From: Nepenthes gracilis | Lineage: Eukaryota > Streptophyta > Magnoliopsida > Caryophyllales > Nepenthaceae | Assembly: GCA_033239525.1 (NCBI GenBank) | Contig: BSYO01000024.1 | Coordinates: 4,120,128 to 4,184,127 of the forward strand | Length of the DNA: 64,000 nt | Reading direction: 5' to 3' | Shown here: piece after piece, positions 35,538 to 47,919 of the stretch | Position numbering within the stretch: position 1 is the first letter of the stretch | How the letters are laid out: each line of letters opens with the position of its first letter | Translations under genes and position numbers: made by a program | The notes under the pieces: generated by a model | The model's input: only the letters and a program-made list of their open reading frames with translations | Told to the model about the DNA's origin: nothing | Database searches by the model: none

Positions 35538-35547
35538 TGGTATCTAG
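35538..35547 (+). other. Primer-site-like sequence after LTR copy 4
   Basis: TGGTATCTAG matches the first seven bases of the initiator-Met site. Placed 11 bases after the proposed LTR end; the gap is larger than usual, so this is tentative. Confidence 0.4.
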
Positions 35548-35674
35548 TTTATCCAGTCCATCACAAATTGATTATAGCAAACACATATAAACTAAGGACT
35601 CATATGTAAAATAAGTGTTTAATATTTCACTGATGAATTTCAGCATTTGAGAATGGCCATGAAATGGCATGAGT

Positions 35675-35687
35675 GCTCTGATAACTA
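35675..35687 (-). other. Degenerate primer binding site
   Basis: On the minus strand TAGTTATCAGAGC keeps TATCAGAGC of the initiator-Met site. It lies at the inner edge of the minus-strand LTR 35690-37791. Confidence 0.5.
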
Positions 35688-35689
35688 TA

Positions 35690-37791
35690 AAGGAACAGTG
35701 GGTAACGACTTACAACCATATTCTCTATCACAAATAAATTTTTTAGATTGAATATAATTGTGAGGAACCCAAAATCCTAACCGAAAATTGATAAGGTTCC
35801 ACTGTAAAATAGTCGTCAAATAATACAAAAACCTGTATAATATCTCTATACAACATATATATGTATCCACAAATAATCCCATGGGATCCGAAAATGCCAT
35901 AACAAATTCATGGCACCAACGTCATAATTTCGATTACAACGTCGGCTCATATAAGATGCCACTTGGTACTTAAATATCAAATCATAATAACATGCAGAAG
36001 CATATACACCCATCAAAATATAGCAAAAACTAAACTATCTATACATCATCACTATACAAATACATCGGTACGTATCCATCTCAAAAATATACAAAATACT
36101 CCATACAAAAATATAAAATCACAAAATCTAAGTTCACAAAATAATCCTCACGATCTGATGTCTAACCAATAGCTAATTTCTATTCCGCCTCATCAGATAT
36201 AAGTTCGTACTCACTTGAATACAAGAAAATAGAAAGGAGTGAGCTAAATACTCAATAAGATACAATATAATCAAAGTACATAAGCTGTATACTCAAAATA
36301 AAGTAAGGGAATGATATATGAGCAAAATATAAATGCATGAATATAAAATATGAACAAATCTATTTTCAGAATACCTTTATCTTATCCATTTTACTTCTGA
36401 TTTCTTTACGTTCTAAAACATTCAGAATTTCTTTATCTTCACGAACCAGGGCCAGTAAGCCTTACCGGCTAATTGAGTAGTCAAACGAGGAATAGAATGT
36501 GTGTATCCATGCATTCTAAGGTGCCACCCACGATACCTCAAACTTTAATATCCCGTGGCCGGCGGTATACCTTTCACCCGATATACAGAGTTGGATAACA
36601 AATATGCCACCATAGCATCACCCGTGGCCTAGGAGTATTCTTCGATCAATTACTGTAATATCCTAAGGTATGTCAAAAAATACTACCCTCTGAAATATAA
36701 ATCCTTAATTCAGATTCATGATTACTTATCCTTAAGGGAAGGTTCCATCATAATTCTTATATATAATTCTCACTTCCTGGAGAACAAATCAATAAATATA
36801 ATAAATTGTGGAGTTTTCTTCATATACTTTGCATAACTTGTATAATTATTAAGTACAGATACAGATAATCATATTCTTATGAGCTTAAATCCTCACAAAC
36901 CTTTGGTTACATGCACAATCAACAGAAAGCTTGGAGCAATTAAGAAATTCTTATCACAATAAGTTTAATATAACTTTAGAACTTCTGGATGACAAATCCC
37001 TTTACAAATGCGTCCAACAATATTTTCTGAAACACGTAAAATTAGATGTACAAAATATATGTGAATAAATACTAAATAATCAAAACACCCACGTTCATGA
37101 AATTAAGGTTCCAAATTTCTAAGGTCAAATCCTACAAAAATCTCAAATAAATCGAAAAAATACAAAGGAGGCATGGGTTAGGATTTCGTTAAAGCAATAT
37201 ACCATATAAATTTTAGAAATCAGATATGAAATCGACATATATACATGCTCAATACATGGGTTTACAAAATATAAATTTGGGTGGGTATCAGAACGAAAAT
37301 ACTTAAAGAGAACAGAATAAAAAGTAAAAGAAGAAAAAGAAAAGTATGTTGATGCACTTGTCTCAATCCGATCTATAATTTTTCTAACTAGTTTTATGCT
37401 CGAATTGGACTCAGCCTTGATCTCCCCCTTCTCTCTCTTCTCCTTCATGTTCTTTCTCTCTCCTTTTTGTCTAATGGCCGAAAAATGACAAAAAATAAAA
37501 CCCTTGTATGTTTATATGCACAGATTGGTGCTCGAGCACCAATCGACAAGTTTCAAGCGCGTGCATACTAGAACTGGCGTTGGAGCACATAGCGAGGTGC
37601 TCCAAGCACAGATGCCCTAGAAACGGTGCCCTTGCCAGCCGCTTTAGCGGCTGGCAGGCATGAGCCTGCTGGAACGGGCGCCTGGCGGACATTCCCCGCC
37701 GTTACCCCATTCCGTTTCCAAAACTTAATTTTCTCCAATGTATTAGGGCTAATATTCTTCTAATTATAATATTTGAATACCGGTACCTTAC
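35690..37791 (-). repeat. Minus-strand 5' LTR with palindromes before its TATA
   Basis: On the minus strand it starts TGTAAGGTACCGG at 37791, like families C and D. Then come a hairpin (37633-37656), a 22-bp palindrome (37523-37544), a TATA candidate (minus strand TGCATATAAACAT, about 37508-37520), a purine-rich leader (about 37470-37420), box 1 (ATATCCTAAGGTATG on the plus strand near 36659), box 3 (GGCCAGTAAGCCTTACCGG on plus near 36449) and box 2 (GTGAGCTAAATACTCAATAAG on plus near 36239). It ends at a degenerate primer site near 35687, so it is a 5' LTR; its interior is lost except perhaps 35560-35674. Confidence 0.65.
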
Positions 37792-39351
37792 AATAATTAT
37801 ATGATTTTGGAAATAAATATTGTTGATGATTCGTGTACATGCTGTGGTACTGTCCATTGATGTGGAAAAGCAGTGGCACGTTGATGCATAGTCGTCCCTG
37901 TGACTGTATCTCCAATTTGAATGTGCATCCATACATACCGTTGGTAGCTAATTGTCATTAGTGATAGGATGTAGGTGACTGTGGATGTATATGTATTTAT
38001 ATAAATACTTAAAGTATGTGACGTATACAAATATTGAAGTTGATGTTTATGCTTATATATGTGTGTGTGTGTTCAAGTTGTTGGGTTTTAGTTAGTTCCT
38101 TATGTGTGGCACAATAAATGGATAGTCATCGGAAAGTTGCGTGATATTTGCGGGAGAATTATGGTGCAATTAATGCAGGCATCATCAACTTTCTAAATTA
38201 AAAGAAATTTAGTTTTCTTTAATTATGAATGATTTTATTTTATTTGATTTTGATTTTATTTGAGAGTTTTTATTTGGTAATATTTTATTAGGAAAGTGTG
38301 CCATATTATTTTTTTAATTTTAAGATACCATTAGTTAAAAAATTATATTTATTTTTTATTTTAATTATGATGTAAGTTCTCCATATAAGGATCCTAAGTC
38401 CAATGTTATATGTATGATTAATGAGTTGAATAAAATTTAAATGTATCATTGTATTTTTTGTGTTCAAAAGTTCGGTGGCTGACGATTGAGGGGAGTTCAG
38501 GTTTTATTCTACTGCGTCGGGTTGTGTGTACGTGGGTCCAACTCCAACATAAGTGTATTTAGATATTTATAATAGGAGTTGATTTAATGATGAAATTAAG
38601 GATACTGGATAATTTTGATTTCACCCTCACAAAATTAGCCAGAAGATTGAATAAGATGGGTAATGGTATGTTTGTTTAGTAATGACAACATGGAATGGAT
38701 GTTATGATCTTAAAAATAAGATTTAGTATATCGAGAAATTTGATGATGATTGAATAAGATATTAAAAAGATTGGTCGAACATTTAAGACTTTTCTTGGGT
38801 TTTCTCATATTTTTGTGATAAATGATTATTTGTATTAGTTTTGATCGTGTGCATATATTTTATTAATATTTTATGGATAAATAAAGGATAGTATGTGAAG
38901 ATTCTATGGTAACCAAATGAATGAGAGTCCATAAAATTTTAAAATAATTTATACTTTTTTTATACCTATTTCATTTCAAAGATCGAGGTTATTGATATTA
39001 AAGATGGATACCTATAGCCTAGTTACCATTAAAGAAGATAATATTAGGGGTATCACTGATGTGGGGTATTAAAAATGGTATATGCATGCTACGGGTACAG
39101 TTTGTAGGAGGATTGTAAGGATAGTGAGAATACTATGGAAACCAGATAATCTCGTCATCCTTACCTAAACATTGGGGATATAAATCGCGACATTTGATTT
39201 CCTATAACAAAATCAGGTTTGTAGAGATTATTATTATCTTATATAGTTGTGACCTCGTATTGAGTTAAAATCTGATTCAATAAAATTCATATTGAATTCT
39301 TAATATCCAATTGTTCATATAACTTTTGGGCTGTAGATACGACATATTATT
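37792..39351. other. Unassigned AT-rich DNA
   Basis: No open frame of note, no LTR box and no coding motif was found. A short TG run lies at 38060-38071. This may be decayed retrotransposon interior, but nothing supports a specific call. Confidence 0.5.
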
Positions 39352-39527
39352 TGCAACATTCCGAATTCACATTGGATTTATTTTGAATGAAATTATTATT
39401 TTTGGTAATTTGTATATGATAGAAGTTATATATATATTGTGAAATTTTATAGGATATTTGGATCAATTGGACTGGTAATGAGGCACACCGGTGTTGGTAC
39501 TCAAGTGCCAATTGGATTATAAAGGAA

Positions 39528-39570
<43 letters not shown>

Positions 39571-41960
39571 GGGGGTGAGGGGGTGAGAGGGCGCGTGCGG
39601 TAGAAGGAAGGAGAAAGAAAAAAAAGAAAGAAAGAATAGAAGGAAAAGAAAAACAGAAGAATGAGAGTAAGGGGAAGGTGGCGTGGGGGTTGTAGCGACC
39701 ACCAACCGAAGGAAATCGATGTCAAGAATGGAAGCTCGATGAAGTCCTCTCTGTGACTTACCCTTCCTTATTTGCGTTAGCGTGAATGGAAGAAGAAAGA
39801 CATGAGCCAAACAGAGTGACCACCGCCGTCGCCACTGTTGTAGGATGAAATGTATGAAATTGAGGAAGTACTAATTTTGGGAGAAATCGACCGAATCGTG
39901 TTTATTGGACAATGGGACCAAAAATAGTGCTACTGCTCTGGCGAGGAAGAAGGGAGAAGAAGAGGAGAAGGTGAAGAGGAGAGGCGCATGATGGAAGACA
40001 GAGAAGAGCCAGGGGAGCTGGATTGAAGGAGAAGAGGAAGATATCAACAGTGCTTGTGTATACTGTTGTCGCTGCAATTGTCAGAGACATCACCGTCACA
40101 AAGTTGCTATCGCCATGGCCGGCGCCATCATCCATACTGGATCATCGTCGGATCAAGGAAACCAGAAGCGTGCACAGGGAGAAGAGGAGAGAAGAAGAGG
40201 AAGCCACGGTAGAGGAGAAGGCCAAGCGACATGAGGAGAGAGAGGGCACACACGAAGAGGGGAGAGAAAACATGGTTTGAGTATCTCAAAGTATCCTTTT
40301 AACAAATCTGTTTGGTATAAAATCAACACAAGTATCTTATAACCATATCCTTCATTTGATTTCGCATTTCATGGTGTTTTGTTTTGATTTGGAGGTTTGA
40401 AGTTCATGCATACAAGTTTTTACTTATCCCATCAATTTTTCTCAGTGCATGCATGACTTTTATCCGTTGTTTGAGGGTTTTATTTTAGTTTTGTTCATAT
40501 TTGTGGGTTTCATAATTTTTTAAAATAATAGGTAATTTCTGAACACTATATATATTTATATTAGTATATGTATACGAAAATATACATGAAATTTGTATTA
40601 GGTCATACATTTTCACATACATGTGTTGGAGTCGTGGTCACTATCTTTGAATTTGTTATTGAATATTTTGGCTAACTTTCGACAGGGAAATATTTGTTAT
40701 TAAAAATCTCTATTTGTCGGTAGAAGATGTTTGGATGTAATGACCATTCCCTTTGGATATTGTAAATAAAATTTAACATATTCAAACGTTTTAATATATC
40801 TGACAACTTAAAAAATTACATCCAAAATTACGGATGGTAAAATATAATGAGCAACCTTGCTTATGGGAGATAGTATACACAAGTGGCTTAGCGTGTCGGC
40901 CTAAATTGTATTTGATTTGATCTAAGGTTATCGAAAGTATTTGTAACCCTTTTCTCAAATTATTTTTAAAATAGTTGAAATTCATATTGGTGTATACTTT
41001 GTATTTTTATATGGATTTGGTGTTTGGATTTTGATTTGGATTTTGATTTGAGATTCATTGATTTTGTCCACATTTGGGTTTTAATGTCTCAAAAATCTGA
41101 TTTTAAATATATATTTTGATCTGAACTTTAGACTATTTGTTGCAGTGCTGTTTCGGTTTTACACACGCGATTGAATCATTTGACTATTTGATTCTACCCT
41201 GAATCACAATTTGATCGGGCTTTGAATTAGATATTTATTTGGATATTTGTTATTAGATTTGACATCTCGATCACTTTTGATATATGTATATATATATACA
41301 CGTCTAGTGAGGACTATTTTCTAGTGGGATATTTATTTTGGATTTAATATATGATTTGAGTACAAAATTACCATTGGATTTTGATATTGAATTTTGTTTT
41401 AGATTTTAGATATTGACTATTTGAATTTATATTTGTCATTTGATTTGATATTTGATTTTAGACCCTCACTCTAATTTATTGGACACATTTGTTCCATATA
41501 TAATATTTGTTGAATTTTTAACTCACGATTTCTATTTTATTCCTTCATATTAGAGAGCTTGGTACCTTATAGGAGTTTAGTCGTGATCTGACTACTATTC
41601 ATCCGATTTGGTGAGTTCTAACTCTATTATAATTTAAATTAGTATTTAATGTGATTAGATTTTGGGTTGATCTATTATATGCCCATAGTTATATTTTGAG
41701 AATAGTTATGATATTATGTTACGTATTGATCATGATTATAATTGAATTCTCACATTATTTATGATGATTGTAGAACATGTCATATTTATTATTCGGATAG
41801 TTATCCGATGAGGTCCTGTGTGAGTTTCGATTTGTTGAGTCTTGTGTATTTGGTTTGTTATACTCGAATTTTGAGACTTAATGTCATTTATTAAATTTAT
41901 TTTAAAATTTAATTTTAGAAATAATAATTAATTAGACATACTAAATTTCGGGATGTAATA
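39352..41960 (+). repeat. Family B LTR, copy 5
   Basis: It starts TGCAACATTCCGAATT, an alignable variant of the family start, with the AAT run at 39528-39570, a purine-rich leader (39571-39680), and CAACACAAGTATC near 40325. It aligns with copy 1 (3008-5603) along almost its full length, including the TA run near 41285 and box 2 (TTGAATTTTTAACTCAC near 41510). The end near 41960 is set by that alignment. No primer site follows, so it may be a solo LTR. Confidence 0.6.
39528..39570 (+). repeat. AAT microsatellite in family B copy 5
   Basis: About 14 AAT units at the family's fixed position. Confidence 0.9.
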
Positions 41961-42650
41961 TTATTGAGTCTTGAATAGTAATTGGTATATCGTATGCTAT
42001 TTTTTATTTTCTACATTTAATATTATTATCCGAGATATTTATTGTATTCATATATTATTGATTATATTTATTTATTAGATATTCAACTCACTCTTATAAT
42101 TTCTTGACTCCAAATTAAAGAGATATTATAGGTACTAGGTCGTATTTATGGGATTATTGTTGAGCACCAAGTAGATGCTACTCTAGAGTTAGTATTTATT
42201 AGCGAGAGTAAAAAATATTTTTTTCTTTTAAATAATTTATAAGTATGAATGTTATATTTATCGATATATTTTTGAGAATCATTTATGGTATGATAATTTT
42301 AATAAAGTTGACAAATTCTAAAATTTTCTCAAATTTTCATTTCTTAAATGTTGGACATGACCTCATAACCAAAAGTTGATGGGTGACTTGTATTAAAATA
42401 TCGATTCATATCATAGGACCTAAAATGCCACGCCATCAAGTGGTTATAATTTTCATCAATAATTTGATTCTTAAATATTTGTAAGGATAAATATTTTGTC
42501 GATATTAGAGTGCTTAAAAATAATAACTCAATTAAACTACAAAAAGATAGCTAACATCTAACATATATGGCCAGAAAGAACGTCATAACTTTTATGTAAT
42601 ACAAAATTGTTATCCAAACAAAATTAAACATTCTAAGTTAATGTCATGAG
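41961..42650 (+). repeat. LTR tail fragment and interspersed repeat
   Basis: A box 2 sequence (TTAGATATTCAACTCAC near 42064) marks the tail of another plus-strand LTR. About 42350-42600 is the second copy of the repeat at 2780-3007. No gene. Confidence 0.4.
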
Positions 42651-44279
42651 GTATTGTAAAACATCTGATCATTTTGATTCTTAATTTAGATTTTCTTGAA
42701 CAGCCTTATCACCAATCTTTTTAACTAGTAAAGTTGTTCTGAGCTCACTAATTTGAAAAGGGTCAGCGAATAAAATAAAAATAAAAGTAAACTAATTATT
42801 TAATGTACATAATTTTTTTAATTAAGCATATAATTTATATTAAAATATGCTGGATAAACAATGATAAGAATTTAGGATATAAGGCTCTGAATTTTCATAA
42901 CATTCATATAGAAGTTTGAAATTCTTTTTTGAATTCTTAATCTACAGTGTACTATAAAAATATACTCAAATTATACTAAATTTTATGAACTAAGGGTCAA
43001 TAGGGCTTTACTGACAAATGAGTAAATAATAACATTTTAAATCATATTTATTTTTATACAATCAAAGGCTTTATACTACTATTCAATATCTTATAGAGAG
43101 GAATGAATGTTACTTTTATCCTATGATTGATAGGTTCGAATTTCGATTATCATAATATATCATCGCTATTGTTTTACAATGATCTATATATAATAAAGGA
43201 AAAACTTTATACAAATATAAATAATCTTTTATATTTTCTCATATCGAATAAAATATCCGTAATCTTTTTATAAATTGTAGAGTTTTTATCATAATCCTTT
43301 CAAATACTTGTCATGAAGTGTATTAAATTTTTGCATGAACTTAAACATATAAATTTTAAAATATATAAAAGCTATTATAAAATTTTTAAATACGTGGGTT
43401 GTTTATAGTAATGAATTATAAAAAAAACCAGTAAAATTTTTGTGTTTCAACATCTCTTTTCAATTGACAAACATGCGAGAATAATTTATGGCAATTCTAA
43501 GGCATACAAAACATATATTTGAGAATTGACAACATGCTAGACACTATAGACAAAAATCAAAATATGTGAGAATATTAAACCAAAATTTCAGCACATATAT
43601 GAGTAAAAAATGTAAAGAATTTGCTTGTCAACACAATATATATGAATTTTGGGATATAAATTTCATAAAATTTACAAAGTATAAAAATAAGAGTTCATGT
43701 ATACGGAGTACAAGCAGACTAGCTATAAAAATATAACATGTATGAACTTTTTAAATAATAGATACTCAATTGAGTGAAGAAAAATCAATAACAAAGGAAA
43801 GAGAATAAGGATGCACTTACTTAACTTTTAATTTTACCAAAATCTTCATTGAATTCACGTTAAATGTCTCTCTCTAGCCTTTTCTCTCTCATTTTCTCTC
43901 ATTCTCTTCTTATTATTTCTCTTTTTCAAAATTTGATAAAAAATGACTGAAAGTTAATCAGATGTGACTTTTATAAAAGGTTGGCGTATGTGTGCCCGTT
44001 AAACATGTATCATGCACTGTAACAAAATATTTGGGTGCATATCAGATGCTGACAATTTGTCAAAAATGTGCTTGAATTCCGATTAGATATCTTTCAGGTG
44101 TAACATTTCTGCCCATAAAGCATAATTGCGTGCATTAGGCGTCAGATAAATATCATTTAACCCAATATGATACAATTCAAAGTTAACTTTAATGCAATAT
44201 TTTATTTGACCTTAAAACTTTCTTTTTGTAACTTAATTAACTGTAATTAAAATTATAATTTTAAAACTTGCACCTTAAA
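42650..44279 (-). repeat. Family C LTR, copy 2
   Basis: Matches the family C LTR at 6590-8160 plus 10211-10543 in the same orientation, and without the TRIM or LTR D insertions, which confirms those as later arrivals. On the minus strand it starts near 44279 (AAGGTGCAAGTTTTAAAA), has the palindromic TATA CTTTTATAAAAG at 43968-43979, a purine-rich leader (43930-43865) and box 3 near 42990. Confidence 0.6.
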
Positions 44280-44305
44280 ATAATATCCTCCAAATTTTTA
44301 AAGAA

Positions 44306-45191
44306 ACATGTGACTTTGATAGGCCTCAGCTTTATTACCCGACGTAACAGGCTTGATAAATTTTCTTTTTAACTATGTTGATTTTTTAATTTATTTTTTC
44401 TATTATTTAAAATATTTTACTAGACTTAAACGTCAAAAAAATTCCTGAAAGAATCTTTTTGAGGTCATTTTTACCTTTTATTTTTATTTATATTGCATAA
44501 AAAATTAGTTTAAGATTTCAGATCACGCACGTATACAAGTTATTAAAAAATTTGGATGGAATTGATATGTTTAACTATGTATCAAATTTAGTAGTTCACA
44601 TTTAATGTTAAAAATATATATATATATAGTTATTTTTTTTATTTTTTTATTTTGTAGTATTAAAGTAGTAAATCACCCATATCTTAAAAATGATAAAATA
44701 ATATATAAATATTATTATATTTTTTAATTTTTATATATTAGAACTTTTGAACCATTAATTTTTTTTATCTAATGATTGAGGTTGCTGCATCTGACACTCC
44801 AACAAGCACTAGATCTAAGAGAATATAAGCGAATATAATATTTTAATATATTTATTTTAATTTTATTCATGAAAATTATAATGATAAATTTTTATCTTTA
44901 AAAGAATAAATGAGCTTCACATTTTAAAAAAAATGGTAACAAAATTTTTAAAAATAATAAAATTAGACGGATAATAAAGACAATAAAGATGGAAACTTCT
45001 ATTTCGTAGGTAAACGGACGAGATATATCAAGTCTATTTCTATTTTATTTATTAAAAAAAATTAAATAAATTTAAATTCTTAAAAAATTATCTAAAGAAA
45101 TATTTTTTCAATATTATTATATTAAATATTTAATGGATATTAAGGTTATAAAAAAACTATAAAAATATTATACATAACTTTTTTCTATCTT
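44306..45191 (+). repeat. AT-rich direct repeat, left copy
   Basis: 886 bp, matched by 47026-47919 at high identity by eye (differences every 15-40 bases). Both copies open ACATGTGACTT and close TTTTTTCTATCTT. No TG...CA ends, no genes. Together they bracket the GC-rich island. Confidence 0.85.
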
Positions 45192-45473
45192 TGATGGGTA
45201 CAATATAATCGTCGAGGTCATTTCAAAAAACCGGGCCCTTCAGGTCATCAAAAACTTATTTGTGAGGAAGCCCTTAGTCATCGTTTTGGCTTGGCTGTGG
45301 AGTGTGGTGGTATGTGACCAAGCGGTCACCCTTGAGGTCACTTAGTTTTGACGAGTGGTGGTTATTATAGAAAAAAAGAACCACATCTGCCTTTATAACT
45401 ATTTTCATCCAAACAAAGGAGAGAAGAGGAACGGGAAAAAACCACAAGGCAAAACCCTTTGGCATGGGGGGGG
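45192..45473 (+). other. Short non-coding piece before a Tat-type LTR
   Basis: It ends in GGCATGGGGGGGG (about 45461-45473), which could be a polypurine tract directly before the LTR start TGTTGGGACC. This would make the piece the 3' end of an internal region reading on the plus strand. No coding motif. Confidence 0.35.
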
Positions 45474-47026
45474 TGTTGGGACCCACACATGGCCCGCAAA
45501 GCGGCCCAATTTAAAGGCCCAAGGCAAAAGGCGGGAGATGCTTTCAGTTTAGGCGGAAAATGCTTTTAGCTGCCCATAAAAGGACGAGAGGAAGGGTTGA
45601 GGATCCATCTCGGGCTGGCCTCCGAGGCGGGACAACCCACTCATCATTTCTCCCTCTTTCTAACCTCGCCGGAAAAAGAGCAAAACGGAAAAAGGGGGAA
45701 GAACCACCAGCCTGCCGCCGCCTCTCTCTCTCTCTCTCTCTCTCTGCGTATGCCCTCACCACCATGAAAGAAGAAGAGTGAAACTCGGAGGAGGCAGCTC
45801 CCCTCGCTCACCGAACACCGGGGAACGGCTCCCGCTTCCCAAGAGGGCCATAGGCGACCCATTGTGCCCACACGACTCACCAGATCGAGCACGAGGCTCG
45901 ACCCAGGGTTACCCCGCTTCCCTACGCTACCCACGAGTCGGGCGTAACGCAGAGCCCTCGTCGGTGGCATCCCATTTTTCGCCTAATTTCCGCCCAAGCA
46001 GGCGCGGCGAACGCCCATAGACGGTGGCCGTCTCTCCCTCTGTTCCGTGACCATCGAAACAGGACACGACACTCTCCCGCCCACAATGTCCTACGATTCT
46101 TCCTGAGGCCCGGCGTCGGGAGGAGCCTAGAGCTCCCCGTCAATGGCGCCCAACGACTAATCCCACAAATCGGGCGAAACCACACTTCCATCAATGGCGG
46201 TCCTTCTTCCTCCTGTTCTCATCAAGAACAGGGCATGAAACCCCAAAATCACAACCAGATCGAGCATGAATCTGGCCAAATGGGGCCACCCAGTCCCCTG
46301 TCGGAGGCGCCCAGAGCTTACCGCTGTTCTCGGTCAAGCCTGGCACCGCGGAGTCCTACGAGAGCATAATCCAAACCATGAGCAGAAAGCCAACGGGGGA
46401 GCCTCCCAAATGACGCTCAAAGCTCTCGGGCAGAAACGGCACACGGCTCCCCAAGACGCCGCCCGGCATCAGATCAATTAGTACGCGGTCATTCCACGGC
46501 CCGCCCGGAAAGTACCGGGTAGAAATGTGCGGCCCCCCTTTGGTTGACCCGCCTGGTCACAGGGCCCAACGGGCCCCGTATTCGTTCCGGCGTATTCCGG
46601 GATATCTCTAAATATTATCCGAGGCCCACGAACATCTAAAAGCCGCCCCACGGCGGGCGCACCTATAAGCTGCCCCTCTGCCGGGCGCACCACAAATTAT
46701 CCTTTGCGGGTATGCAAATAAGCCGCCCTCTGCTGGGTGCATCCATGGAGCTCACGCCTCCGACCGCATCCCTCTCGCACTCCCCTCATTCTCGCATCTC
46801 GCGCATGTATTTCTCCGTTTATTCCGGAAGATATTTGACTTGAGCGTCGGAGTGCCGAATGCGGACCAAAACCCCCCGTCGGCCTCTAACATCTCGCTTG
46901 CTGTTTGTGTTGTGCAGATCCAGGTTCATAGAGACGGAGACCGGATCCTTCTCCCGCCGCCGCCACGTGCTAGGGAATCCGAAGGCTCTCTAGTCCGTAC
47001 GGCAACCGCGGATCCGGGACGCAACA
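45474..47026 (+). repeat. GC-rich Tat-type LTR
   Basis: Bounded by TGTTGGGACC and GGGACGCAACA. Near 46838-46860 GACTTGAGCGTCGGAGTGCC is the sequence I know as a conserved R/U5 block of Tat-type LTRs, followed by a C-rich stretch and TTGTGTTGTGCAG near 46902-46918. A CT run sits at 45722-45745 and imperfect ~28-bp repeats at 46638-46745. The several open frames of 60-108 codons on both strands follow from high GC and carry no domain. No partner LTR lies in the window. Confidence 0.55.
45722..45745. repeat. CT dinucleotide repeat
   Basis: Twelve CT units inside the GC-rich LTR. Confidence 0.9.
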
Positions 47027-47327
47027 CATGTGACTTGGATGGGCCTCAACTTTATTACTCGACGTACCAAGCTTGATAAATTTTCTTTTTGACTATGTTG
47101 ATTTTTTAATTTATTTATTTTATTATTTAAAATATTTTATTAGACTTAAACGTCAAAAAAATTCCTAAAAGAATCTTTTTGTGGTCATTTTTACCTTTTA
47201 TTTTTATTTATATTGCATAAAAAATCAGTTCAAGATTTCATATCACACTCATATACAAGTTATTTAAAAATTTGGGTCAAATTGATTTTTTAAACTATGT
47301 ATCAAATTTAGTAGTTCACATTTAATG

Positions 47328-47364
<37 letters not shown>

Positions 47365-47919
47365 TTTTTTTTTTGTAGTATTAAAGTATTAAATCACCCA
47401 TATCATAAAAATAATAAAATAATATATAAATATTATTATATTTTTTAATTTTTATATATTAGAACTTTTGAACCATTAATTTTTTTTTTTATCTAATGAT
47501 TGAGGTTGGTGCATCTGACTCTCCAACAAGCACTAGATCTAAGAGAATATAAGCGAATATAATATTTTAATGTATTTATTTTAATTTTATTCATGAAAAT
47601 TATAATGATAAAGTTTTATCTTTAAAAGAATAAATGAGCTTCATATTTTTAAAAAAATTGTAACAAAATTTTTAAAAATAATAAAATTAGACGGATAATA
47701 AAGACAATAAAGATGGAAACTTCTATTTCGTAGGTAAACGGGACGAGATATATCAAGTCTATGTCTATTTTATTTATTAAAAATAAATTTAAATAAATTT
47801 AAATTCTTAAAAAATTATCTAAAGAAATATTTTTTTCAATATTATTATATTAAATATTTAATGGATATTAAGGTTATAAAAAAACTATAAAAATAATATA
47901 CATAACTTTTTTCTATCTT
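47026..47919 (+). repeat. AT-rich direct repeat, right copy
   Basis: 894 bp, partner of 44306-45191. It holds an AT run (47332-47360) longer than in the left copy. It follows directly after the LTR end GCAACA. Confidence 0.85.

Noticed and set aside
45544..46700. Several overlapping frames of 70-108 codons in GC-rich DNA, possible host gene exons
   Set aside because: Frames occur on both strands at once, as expected in GC-rich DNA. No domain is seen, and the region fits an LTR with a known-type R/U5 block.
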